DNA from: Trochalopteron elliotii
Lineage: Eukaryota; Chordata; Aves; Passeriformes; Leiothrichidae
Assembly: GCA_024734555.1 (NCBI GenBank)
Contig: JANPWX010000173.1
Span: 1,913,196-1,977,195 of the forward strand
Reading direction: 5' to 3'
DNA length: 64,000 nt
Shown: positions 24,987 to 37,140 of the stretch, in pieces
Layout of the letters: each line of letters begins with the position of its first letter
How positions within the stretch are numbered: the first letter of the stretch is position 1
Notes under the pieces: model-generated
The model's input: the letters and a program-made list of their open reading frames with translations, nothing else
What the model was told of the DNA's origin: nothing
The model's database searches: none
Translations under genes and position numbers: made by a program

Positions 24987-27900
24987 AATACTATTATTAA
25001 GGTAAAAACAGGCACAAATGTTTGACTCACCCATTCATTATCACATCTATATTCACACTCCACACTCTCCCTAAAAGGCTCCCTGAGCAAGGAGGTCATG
25101 CATTTGAGTATGGTAGCTGTTAATCAAGCAGATACAACACAGAGAACCCAGTTTACTGATCTTACTGGAAGAAAAATATTACTGAAAGACGTGACTTCTT
25201 TTTCCGGGTTGGAAAGAGGAGAAGAACTAAAACACACAAACAGTAAAAGTGCAATTATAGTGGTTTTAATAAAATAACATTTTACTGGAACTGGCTATTT
25301 CAGTTCTTTTTCTACAATGAAAACTAGGACAATTCCCTCTATATAGAACTGAGAATTTTCTACTGTCTTGGTATTGCTAAATCAATAAGAGAGACAATTT
25401 ATTCCTGGAACTGCTACAGATATTTCTGAATGATAATTTTGTTCCATTTGGGAGAAAGCAAAGTGCACCAAATCTTGTGTGTTTCCAATATCCCTGCTGG
25501 GGCATAAGACTTCAGGAATTGAACACAGGAGCAAAATACAATTTTTTTTACTCTACTCTATTTTGCTACAATAAAAACCGAATGTAGAAGACCACTAATT
25601 TCACTGGATGTTATATTCTCACAGTCCATGAAAATTTCATGCTCTGCTACAATTTTCAGGATTTTGCCACTGGATCTCCTGTGGCTGTTCAGGTGTGTTG
25701 GCAGCACAGCACAAAGAAAGCCACCACAGCCCACCCATCCTTGCTGTTCTGTGAGCCATGCAATCCTCAGGCCCATTGAATTTCCTTGTTGCTTCTACTT
25801 AGAGGGGAGAGAGCTGGAATTACAGCTGCTCACTGCTCAAATGGAATTAAATCCTTCTGGACATGTGTGTAGGGCAAGACATAATGTGGCATTAAGAGGT
25901 GGCATTAAGAGCTGGCATTTGCCTTCCTCCAGTTCGTCTTGGAGCTGGGGACTGGGGTGCTTCAGCATGGAATTTCTCATCAGCTACCATACTGCTGCTG
26001 TTGTGTTTGGGCTTGCAACGTTGCAGGAAAACATGTTTGATTTAATATTTTTTTAATAAGGTTTTTACCTGCAATATTTAACAGACTCTCTTCACATCAG
26101 TCATTCAAAGGGAGCATGGCAGCTGGTGTAAAGGTGGGTTTGAGCTGAGGAGACCAGAAGTGGGTCAGTTTGCTGATCTGAGCTGGAGGGGTTTTGGGGG
26201 GGGTTTTGGCTTGCATGAATTTGTGATTTCCATGTGAACTTTGCAAACCAAACAAAAAGACTAGACAATCAGATTACCTGATACACCTATTTCTCTGAAA
26301 AGAATGCCACAGTCATTCAGCTGTGTGCTGGTCATCTGTGTGTGGCTCTTCAGAGAACTTTTTCTCAGGAATACTGTCAAATACATTTGAATGGAGAATA
26401 TAAAATAAGCATTTTATATCAAGCTGCTATAACTTTTCTTGTACTGTGGTAGGCTTTAAGAAAAATAACAAAAAGTGGGTGGAAAAGCAGAACCCTGCAG
26501 TTTTATTAAGCATGAATGACATTAAGAGTTGGCGTAAACCACAGGGTGAGTCAGTGCTGTTACAGTGAAGCATTATGTCCATCTCATAGTCATATGATAG
26601 AGAAGGAATGCTCCTCACAGCACACACAGAAATTACTTGTCTTGGCAGCACCAGCAAACACACAGCCCCAAGACATTACTGTGTAATAATTTCCCTAGCA
26701 AAGGAACACAAACTATGACTGAAGCTTTTCCTGACCTTAGAAGCTGTGTCAGTCGGTTAAAGCTGACCTACTTTGGACTTCCATTTTCAATTTCTTTAAC
26801 TAATAGTTGGGATATTTTGTTCTGTGACACTGGTTTTAGGTTTGTTTTGTGGTGTATTTTTGATCCAGGATGGAGCAGTAGATCAAAGATAAGATTTTCA
26901 AGTATGGAGGGAGATAACTGGAGAAGTATTTTTCTTTGAAGATTACATGTTTTCTAATTCCATGTTTATTCGCTACTGAATTCACTCTAAATCTGGCAGA
27001 CAATATATTTCCTTTATTACCCATAATAGATTTTGATGAATCCTAATATCTATGAGTGACTCCTTAAGTAAAGAAGAAAGAAGAATTACCTTAATTTGTG
27101 TCATCATAGAGTGCCTTAGTCACCAACAAGACATTATACAAACACTAAAGTAGGAACTTGTATTTCTTTTCTATAGATTTTCAACATGCTGAGAAGAGAT
27201 GGGGATTTTATTATTTATTCTTTACAAAAGGTAAGATTCAGTGTAGCCTACTCTGTACAGTACAAAGTAGAGTTAACCTACTTTTTCTTTTTCTAACCAC
27301 CCAAGGCAGCTGCAGGCAGTCAGCTTAGCTACAACAACAGGGATTTTCACAGCACTACAAAACTCCCTCCCTGGCTAGAGACAGAAGACAGAGTTGAATT
27401 CCTCATCCTTATGGGTGGAACCGCTACAATTATCCAAGGGAATTTCTATGCAACACTACCATTTTGCCTTTGGAAAAAAGAATATTTATGCTTTGCTATG
27501 AGGCTTGTCCACTACCCCTTTGCCTCTCACACACCCACTCTGGTATTTCATTTATCAAAGGTCAGTGTTCCTCTAACTAGCTGCAACTGGAGCTGAAGGA
27601 CACTACAGGGATATGCTGCATAGTGACCAAGGTGCAAGTTCCCTAGGAATTTTGGGTCCCTTTTAAAGGGCACATCCTTCAGCCTCGTGCCAATGAGTCT
27701 CTTCTTTTAAAAATTTACCATTTTCCCCAACCAACTTAGTTAACTGTGACTGGATAATTTCTTTCCCTCCATAGTTTTCGGTAATCAGAAGGCACTCCAG
27801 AAATTTAGACATATTTTTCATTTTTAGACATACATCCTTCTGCATAGCAGTGACTTGATTTTCCCAAACACAGAATGGAGCCAGACATAAAGCCCAGCAC

Positions 27901-28754
27901 CTACCTACCACCATAAATGCTGGACAAATATTGCTTGTTTTAGTGCAAACAGACTATTATATATATAAGCCTGGCATCTGAGCATGAAAATCACATGGAC
28001 TGCCAAAATACAGAGAGAGCTGCCATCTAGTACAGGCGTAGAAATACTGCAAAAAATAAGCACCACTGGTGTGAGGTTTTATCTTTATTTATAATCTTTA
28101 TTTTTTTATCAGAAAGCCTGAAATGTTCAGCTTCCAGAATTCCAATACACTGGCCTCCTTTTTTATGGCAACCTCAGTTACCTTGAGCAACACTGGAAGA
28201 CACTGTACAAGTATTTCTGTTTGCAGTGGACTTTGTACATGCTAGATATCTGAGAAGGACTTGGATCCTGGCCATCAGCACAGAAACTCTGTGCCACAAG
28301 TGGAGCAAAAGCAACATTAAAGGTGCATAACTCCCCAAATGATGGTTTCTCTGCATCCTTAATATCCACCTTGCAATTGCTGCCAGGGAGACAAGAATAT
28401 TATGGGGTGCTGTTAACAGCTCAAGGTGGAGCAATCATCCGCACCAAGTGTACCAGCTCTCCCCAAAGGTGGGTTTCTGCAAAGAAAGTAAATCCACTTC
28501 TATTCAAAGGGAGCTGCAGTAAGCACAGGCAAGCTAGGGCTGTGCTTCAGGCCCAGAAGACAGTTTTGTTATAACTCTGGATTATAATATTACTTTGGAT
28601 ATTTTGACAAGATACCTCCAGAGTGTACTGTGGTGCTAAATTAGATAGTCATCTTGCAGTTTCCTGTGGGACTATATGATAGCACTAAGCCCATGTACAA
28701 TTTAAAAACCCATTTTACCAGGTATAAATTCAGAAATTAAAGGATGCGGACCAA

Positions 28755-28784
28755 TTTACACCAGTTGAAGAAAACTGGTGTAAA
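28755..28784. repeat. Perfect 12-bp hairpin
   Basis: TTTACACCAGTT (28755-28766) pairs exactly with AACTGGTGTAAA (28773-28784) across a 6-nt loop, GAAGAA. The ATTTACACCAG word is also typical of an old amniote repeat, so this may be the folded core of a decayed element and not a selected structure. Confidence 0.8.
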
Positions 28785-30184
28785 CACCTTTTTCAAAAAT
28801 CTTCGTTTTTCTCTAAATTATACATAAAGTTATAAAACAATAATTGCTTTTCCTTTATCCTTTTGGAGATAGAGACATTTCAGCAAGGCTTGACAAATTT
28901 AGGATCTTTAGAATAACATGGAAAGGGATCTCAAGGGCTTAATTTAGAAACGCTTTATTTCTAGTGTTTCCTTTGCAAGGATGGAGAAAATGGTAAAGAA
29001 AAGGGTGCAATGCTTCCCAAAATATGATTTTTGACTGGTTCTGGCTTTATTTAGCATGGATACTGTGTCAGACATCCACCAGATGACACCAATGCAGCAT
29101 TCACCATGCTAGCTGAGACTGGTTTGTTTCTATCATGGAAAGATTTGAGATTTTTCCAAAAGTATCACTGTTTTAGAACAAAATTGATTTCCCAGGTTAC
29201 ATTAAAGATAAGTGTTCTCACTTTCTGCATTATCACAAATCTCACTGATTTAGAAAACCTAAACTGTTGTGCAATTTTGTGGGGTTTTTAAATTTATAAA
29301 CAAGTAACACTTGAAATGTTCCTGGAATCTTTTTGTTCTGTACAGGCTTAATGCATTTTATGTCCCAAGTTTCGTCAGCCTTCACTCCTGTGGGTCATGA
29401 CATCAGTGATGTTCCTCAAATGAATTAGCCTTTGTGCGTCCCAGAGCCTTCTCTAATATTGCATATTCTGTATCTCATGAAAGAAATGATAAAAAAATAG
29501 GCAGTAACAAAACACAGATGTAGTTTTTGTAATTTCACATAAATAATTCTTTGACTACATAAAAAAACCCAAAAAAACAACCTTGCTGTGGTTTATTTTC
29601 TGTCTTCTTAGGTGCAAGTATCTTCACTGCATAGATATACTTTTATTTCTTAATATATATATATATTTATATAAATCTGAAATAGCCAGAATAACTCCTC
29701 TGAATTGCTGGGATAAACTCTACTCTTGTTTAGTTTGACATTAATTCAGCAATGTACATCAATGTTGCAGAGTTCAGAATTTGCCTGAGAATTTGATATT
29801 TTGTCACTCTAAGAATAAATATAGGTTAATATATTAATAGAGATGCTAAATTCATTAATATAGTAATTAAAATCTATATAGAAAATTAATTCAATGCAAA
29901 GCCCAGTATTAAGTAATATATTTTTAAAAACCATATATGTAAGTTACATTTTGTACCTCAGCAATTTTTGAACCTATTAGCAGACAAAACTGCTTTTCTT
30001 TATGTGCAGCCTACCTTTGCAAGGCATAAGAATTATGTGGCCATGATGTATGTTGTCTTCTTGTAACCTTTGAGACCTTTTTGACAAATTCTACCCAATT
30101 CAGTGGCATACAGGTGCAGTAGAGCAGTGTCACAAAAATAGATGGGGACATATAAATAAGACTCCATTGCTCATGTAGAAACTA

Positions 30185-30375
30185 GGAATAATTTAGGTTG
30201 GAAATGACCCCTGGAGACCACTTGGACAAAGCCTTTCTCAAAATGGGCTATCAAGGTTTGCTCAGGAAGTTTTCCAGTACAAAGCACATCTCTGTGAACT
30301 GATACTTCACAGCTTCTCTGGGCTACCTGTTCCAGTCTTGCACTATTGTCTCTGTGGAAACGTTTTTCTGGTAAG
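30185..30375 (-). repeat. CR1 3' fragment, minus strand
   Basis: Read on plus, GGTTGGAAATGACCCCTGGA begins the reversed CR1 3' UTR. CTCTGGGCTACCTGTTCCAGT and GAAACGTTTTTCTGG follow in the order expected for the CR1 end of ORF2 and 3' UTR. It is strongly diverged, 5'-truncated and lacks clear tail units. Confidence 0.75.
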
Positions 30376-31090
30376 GCAAAGGATGGTTATGATCTTTTTA
30401 AACATTAAAAAGCCTACAGTAGAAATGGGACAGCCCTGTTATGAATAATCCTAGTATGGAGAAAAGCTTTGAGTCTGTTTGGTCCCTGAAGAGGCAGTTG
30501 CACAAGTCTTCATAAATCAAGCGTCATTAATTTGACTTCTCACAGTAAAACTTGTTTTTTTAAGGAGTTTTAAAATTTAGTAGAAGTATCTGCCTACATT
30601 ATAAAAGTCCTTGAGCAGGAACAACAGGACTTAATAATTTAAAATAAGACATAGAGGAGGCTGAGCAGGAAGTGTAGCCCTAGCATCCTGCTAATGCAGA
30701 GTAACTTATTGAGGATAGAGAGTACCAGGTATCCACATGTTCCTCAGCACACAGTAAAAGAAGAGATGAAGATTCTGCTGACACATTATGTATTCTCCTC
30801 ATGCAGGCAGGCAAGAGCAGGCAGATAGAGATTTAGGCTGGAGAAAGCTTTGCCAGAATGCCAGCACATTTCTGGGTTTTTTCATAGAATTGTTTACCCT
30901 TTTCCTGAACTGCAGGGGAGTTGGAAGGGGTTTTCCGAGTGGAACACAGCAGGATGTTTCTTCTTGCCCTGAATGCTTTCTGAAGCCCAAAGTGCTGCAC
31001 GTATATTGTCTTGTCTCCCCAGCTGTTGGGGCCAAACTTATGCTGCAGTCACATCCTAACTCTGTGTAGGCTGAGACCACAATTCCTATT
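30376..31090. other. Unique sequence
   Basis: Between two minus-strand CR1 fragments. Antiparallel 93-codon frames at 30788-31080 show nothing recognisable. Confidence 0.5.
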
Positions 31091-31290
31091 CACAAAATCA
31101 CCGAGTCACACAATGGGTCAGGTTGGGAGGGACCACAGTGGCTCATCTGACCCAACCTCCCTGCTCAGGCAGGGTCACCCCAGAACACATGGCACAGGAT
31201 TGCATCCAGACAGTTCTTGAACATCTCCAGTGAAGGAGAATCTACAACCTCTCTGGGCAATCTGTTGCATTTTTGTCCTTTCAGCTTTGT
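31091..31290 (-). repeat. CR1 3' fragment, minus strand
   Basis: On plus, AAAATCACCGAGTCACACAA is a degraded tail followed by GGTCAGGTTGGGAGGGACCAC, the reversed CR1 3' UTR. The minus-strand translation of 31165-31260 gives [22 protein letters not shown], the C-terminal end of CR1 ORF2. It is 5'-truncated at about 31280. The 30.2-kb fragment lies in the same orientation but covers overlapping consensus positions, so these are separate insertions and not one split copy. Confidence 0.88.
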
Positions 31291-31517
31291 CTTTCTGGAA
31301 ATGAAAGCACAGTATGTGGCCTGGAAGCTGTGGGGGAAGGCAATTATCAGCTTGTTTTCCAATTTGGTGAACTGGGACAAGCACAACTTCCACACAACCT
31401 AGATGCCACTCGTGTAACCCCGAGTATATACTTGCTTGCTTGGACAATAAGCAACGCCTATACATTTCACTGATCATTTATGCTTTATTTAAATTCTCTT
31501 TTCCTTTTTTTATTGAA

Positions 31518-31555
<38 letters not shown>

Positions 31556-34500
31556 AAGGAAATAAAAATGTAGAGAGGGTATTTATGCAGCATTACCAGG
31601 ATGCAGGGATACAAAATGAAATACTGTCAAATTTATTGCTATATTGTAAAACAAGGAGGTTTTTTAATTGAAAAAAATCAGTTGCTTTATCTCTCTTCAG
31701 TACTATCTATACATGTTTCACATGCCAAATATAATTTTTAGCATATTATTATATAATAACCTTAAAATAGATACCTAGTGTGGAAAATTTAATGTGGTCG
31801 GGAAAAGAAATGCCTTCTAGGATCCTCTAACCAGTAAGTGTGTAGCCTTACATGTCTGATTTTACACCACCACTAATTTTTTGCATGCAAGACTCACATT
31901 TGCAGATACACTGTATAAAGACTGACAAGTAATACTTTGTTTTTGCTTTTCAGCAACAAGTGCTTTCTTTATTGCCGAAGCACATTTCAGAGAGTCACTT
32001 CAGAGAATGCAAATGAAATCACAGAGTAAATGTCTTTCATCTTACTTCATGTTGGAGGAAAAGTGAGGTCTTTTTAGAAAATATTCTATTTTGGCATCAT
32101 TTGAAAAGAAAGCTTTAATTAATACTATGTTCAGTTTTCTGATGTTGAGTACTATTCAGAAATGTGGGCATCTGCAGCCAGCTAAAGGCCATTAAACATG
32201 CTTCTGCACTCTGTTGACAGGATTTTGCCTTAGTACAAAAAAACGCTTCAACAAAAGTCTCTCCAGCAGCTACAGAAGAGTGAAAGAGTAGAAGGAGCCT
32301 AGGAAAGCATGTTAATACATCAGATAATCCACAGAAGGCAGAAAATGAAATTCTGAATCTGTGTATACCTGGAGTGAAATGTTCATGTGAAATGGGAGCT
32401 GAGTGACTCATTTCTTGGTTTCCTGAATGAACAAGTTTGCTCCAAAATAAATGTTACAGGGCTGTTATATGTGGGATGCAAAAGCAGAAAGCAAAATGAA
32501 AAACTAAAAATTCACCTCCTCTCTTAAGCCAACTAAAATTGCTGATACGTAATGGCCTTTCACTGAAACATAGTATTGAGGGGGGGATATTAGTGTACAC
32601 TACTACATAACAGAGAGTTCAATCCTTGCTGACCTTTTGCACTGGCCACTATTGAAGCAGGAACGTTAAATATACTGTAAATCTCATCTGTAAGGTCCTA
32701 TTGTCCCTAAATTTGAAGTGACCCATGCAATCCATCAAAGAGTGAGAGTATTCTGAGCATCTGCTGCAGGCACTTATACAGTTGTATAATCCTCAGGAAC
32801 AGGATCTTGAAGGGAAGGCAAAATCTCCCAAGTTATGCATTCAGAACTATGATTTCTAACTGTTAGGTGTTTTTAAGAAACAAAAAGATGCATGCAGTCC
32901 TGGAGATACACAAACTTAGTAAAACTTGGTATCCCTGTTCACCAGGTATTTCACTCTGTCCCAGTGAAATGCTTCATGCACCAGCCACTGGGAAACTCCC
33001 CTGCAGGTTTGATTGATCCTGCTAAGGTTTATCCGTTTGCTCAGTGCAGTGCTGGCACACAGTTGCTAGGATGCCTCATCGGAGATTCGGGAGCAGCCAG
33101 GGATGCATTCACAGGATAGCTGACTGTGTTGCTGTGCCTACCAACTAGTGGACAGATCAACAGTGAGCCCCTCATTTAGAAGAATCCACGTTAAGGGTAC
33201 ATTTTCTACATCTTTCTGCATGTGCCTCAAGTTGATACAATATTGGTTAAAATTGTCTTTTCTTTGTATTTTCTGTCTTGAAGTTTGCTGCCTTTTCCTT
33301 GCTACAACTCTTCTATTGACTTTGATGGCAGCTGCAAGTACTTAATTATTTAAAAACCTGGCCATTTATTTAAGTGCCTGAAGGCAGATTTAAGAGTGTA
33401 ACTTGGAATAATGATTTGTATTCCAATATTTTAATTTTAAATTTCTATAGCAAAAAATGGACATGTTGTGCAAGATCCAAGCTTAGAAATAAACTCAGGG
33501 CACTCTGATCTCCATAGCAATCACAAACAATTGCTCTAAAGCAGATCAGGTGTCATAACATCAGTCAGGATGACTGTGTCTACAGATGTCCTACAGTAAT
33601 TCTGTTCATGCCATCCATTCTTCCCAAAATACCTATTTGGAAGCATTAAGGCAGGAACACAGGGGTCAGAAATGAGACTTGTATTCAGAAATGAGACTGG
33701 TTCCAGAAGAGCTAGTTTAGCAGCAGGCTAGTGATGCTGGGGTCGTTGGCATATGTGCTGTGGACAGTGTGCAGGATCACCCTCAGGACTCACAGGCTTT
33801 GCCAAACCTGTCATGACCTGCAAACATGACTGCAATGACCACAAATGAGAGTAAAGAGGCCTCCAAACACAGAAAACGTGAATCTCTCTGCTTCAGCCTC
33901 CTTCTTTTTGAGGCTGCCACAGCTTTTAACACACAGGAAGTGAAAGAAAAAGCCCTCAAAGCCGAGCTTTTGTTGTGACAAACGTTAACAAAAGAGCAGG
34001 GATATTGACAAGGCAAGAAGAGATGTCTACCAAATGTGCCACGTGGAAGCCATCACCAAGGCTTGCAGAGTGCAAATAATGACACTGAGAACAATTCAGA
34101 GAGAGCAATTCTACTGATTCAACCAGAACACACAGCCCTGATTGTGTCCTGAAGGGCAGCTTAAAAACACGAATCTCACAAACTCTTTCCATGGAGCAGA
34201 GGCTGCACCCATCCAACTCTCTGCAGCTCTGACAGTTCAGAGGACTGGAGAGCACAAGGTTCTTTAGGCCTTTCTTCTCCACAGGTAGAGCCAACCCTGC
34301 TGGCTGTTGGCGTGTAGCACACACCTGCAGTGTTCCAGGGAAAGGTTAAAAAAATGTAGGAAGTACAGGGCAAATCCACCATGACCAACAGTGACGAAAT
34401 GCTGATATATCACCACACCTGTTTGGAATAGTTGAAGGATGTGGAAAAGGTGTTTAGGACAGTTTTATGAGCATGTCTGACTGTGTGAAAACTGAGAAAG

Positions 34501-36927
34501 TGGCCAGATAAGTACAGATGAGGTGACTTATTTGGAATGTAGGATGAGAAGTGGATAGATCAGACAGCAACTGGCTGCACTGGAAGCTCACCTACCTAAA
34601 AAACACCAGATGATGACTTCTTGAGGATATTATTGCATCTTTGGTAACTATCTACCGTCTAACTTTCCAAAACACAGACTAAAAGATCATTCCTTTTTGG
34701 GAGGATGCATACAGTGATCACAGATACGATGCCTTGCTGGGGATATTTCATTACCTATGGTGTGAGTACCAAGTCTCTGGTGTTTCAGGTTGACAGGTAA
34801 ATTTGTTTGAAATATGATGCAATTTGCCTCAAGTAAAAAAAAGATTCTTGGAGTAAGCATTAGAATTAGATGCCTATGGCAGATATCTCGTGTTCAATTT
34901 TGTCACTGCAAAAAATTTCTTCAGTTAATGCAGAACTATTTTTTTCCTTTGTATCACATCTACTAATTTTTGCTTTCTCTCCTCTGGACAAAATATTGTC
35001 ACCTAAACACATTGTGTAATGTTATTGCACTTTGGTTGCACAATAACTGGAGTTCATAAACTAATACCTATTTTCCTGGATCCATTCAAGGCAGCACTCC
35101 ATTCAAATATGTGATGAACACCCCTAGCCAAGGAAAGTGTCAGAAACCTCTTCCTGTGATCATACATTAATTTTTCTTGGACAGCTAACCCCTGAAGCCC
35201 TTATTTGAAGTCAACAGGAATGTTCTTTGGAAAACAAAAGAAAACAAAATTTGCCCAAAGCAACTTTGTTTTCTAACACAGAAAGTTTTCAAAAATCCAA
35301 CAAGCAGCCCAATCTTTATTCAAGCAAAATGTTTAGTAACATCACAAGAGAACATAAAAGCCATGCAAAGAACAGCAATAAAAATAAGAAAACTGACTTA
35401 TCACAAAGGCACTTATCTGCCACATGAATTAAAGCAAGCTAAGCGTGCTGTTCCTGATAACACAGTACCTTCTCATTAAATATTCTTTTAGTGAATCTGC
35501 TAGTGGGTGCAGGTGAGGATGGATTTCTCCAGGAATTTCAAACATTTGCAAAAGCTCGAGAGATAAACAGAAGAATTTGGGGAAGAGCATGACTATAAGA
35601 ATATGTACAGCTGGGGGGTTTCACTGCTGATCTGCATTTAGAGCAGGTTCAAATTGCTTCCATAGCAGAAAGAAACAGTGCCTTCAGATGACTTGCTTGG
35701 AGAAGTATAAAGCATTCTGGAATGGTCTCATCCTGATGGATGGAGGACCCGATACCCACACTCAGATTGAAACAGATCCCCAAAACACACACCCCATGTT
35801 TCTTTTCCTCCTGGAATTTTGAATAGATTTCATTTTGATAAACTGAGATTTTTGCAGATGTGAATTACACATGCAAATCTTCCATATGTCAGGACAGGAA
35901 AATTTATCACTTACATTGTGTACTTTATATTTCTTTCTCCTGACTAAAGTAATTTTATCAACATAATACAGGCATCGGGGCAACACTTCATAAGCCAGAT
36001 GTTTATTGACCTATGTGACCCTCCAAGTGTTTTCCTCCTGATTATTTGGGGTATGAACATAACAGACAACATCTGAAGTAATGTGGGAAAATGGGCTTAT
36101 AAAACCAGTCACTTTTGATTTTTGTTTCAGCTAATTTTGATTTCATTTGGTTTTGTTTCCTCCAGGTAAGAATTTAAGGTGATAAAAACCAAGAAAACAA
36201 TTGAGCTGGCTCTCAGAAAGTTTCTAATTTCCACTGTCAAATGCTGTAAGGCAGCTCTGAAAATAGGATTAAATGAGAAAAAGGTCAGTAATTTGATTCT
36301 ACAAGAGAATTTATACAGCAAAATAGATGTTATGTTTATAATTAACATTCTAGTACTATCTATGAAGGGCACTACATCGTCATAGTCATTAAAAATATTA
36401 TATGAAAATAATTATTCTGAACTAAAAAAATTGGAATGTTAATTGGTACAGTGCATCTGAAGTTAAAGCTATTATAGAAGAATTTAAGGTACACTGGAGG
36501 TTAAAGATGTGTAAACAAATAGGATAATGCTTTGGAGAACATTTTGCCAAAAAGTAATTAACTCTGACCAGATAATTTTATTCTTCTTTCTGGGTGGCAT
36601 CTGGATCCTTGAAGATCCCTTATATTACACAACCCCAACAGAAAGCACAATGAAGAGAAAGGAATCATAGAAAAGAAGAGGGATGCTTAGTCTCATCTGC
36701 TTTTTCTAAATAAGCAGTATGCGGCCTTTGGCTAGGAGTTTCCCAGTTGTGAAAAGAGCAGTTGTTGTAGAAATCACTGCAGCACCCACTCCTCTTCCTC
36801 TGTCCACAGGTATTTCAATGAGCCTTCAGCAGAAGCCTATTGGCCATACAGCTGATTTAATGAAACTATTTTGGGCATGTCCCTCATTCTCGTCATGCCA
36901 AGTCACCTGGATGCCATGAACTGTCAC
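31291..36927. other. Unique AT-rich sequence
   Basis: No gene recognised. It includes an (AT)n microsatellite at 31523-31550. A 122-codon minus frame (33956-34324) has no recognised domain. The Lys/Asn/Ser-rich 66-codon frame at 35227-35427 reflects A-rich composition. Confidence 0.55.
31523..31550. repeat. (TA)n microsatellite
   Basis: About 13 uninterrupted TA dinucleotides, then ACATATAAAAGG. Confidence 0.95.
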
Positions 36928-37140
36928 TGATGCCTTGAGAGGCTACCTGGAACAGAAGCTAGACAGAGTTAAAGGAACAAAGTAGGTATTTATTAATCAG
37001 GACTTCAAAGGGTACACCTGGGGCAGTGCAAGAGCCTGGGCCAAGGCTATGCCCAAGATGGGCGATGGGTCACAAGTTTTCACGCTTTTATAACTTTTGG
37101 TCCATTTACATATTGGGGTTAATTGTCCAATTACAGCTAG
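36928..37140 (-). mobile_element. LTR fragment, same family as 51359-51812
   Basis: This plus-strand stretch opens with TGATGCCTTGAGAGGCTACC and stays co-linear with the copy at 51.4 kb through the GGGGTTAATTGTCCAATTAC block. In minus orientation it carries a TATA box (TTATAAAA, complement of 37086-37093) and an AATAAA poly(A) signal (complement of 36989-36994) about 95 bp downstream, the spacing expected for a retroviral U3-R. Upstream of the TATA box the sequence stops matching the other copy, so the U3 is truncated, belongs to a different subfamily, or runs on unrecognised to about 37480. No gag, pol or env remnant is seen. Confidence 0.78.

Larger units (their letters stand above)
24646..30179. 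other. Unique AT-rich sequence
   Basis: No gene recognised. It contains an A12-G11 run (24964-24986), a G/T run near 26187-26212, a perfect hairpin at 28755-28784 and an (AT)n run near 29651. Frames of 142 codons (25628-26056, plus) and 100 codons (26637-26939, plus) carry no domain. Confidence 0.55.
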
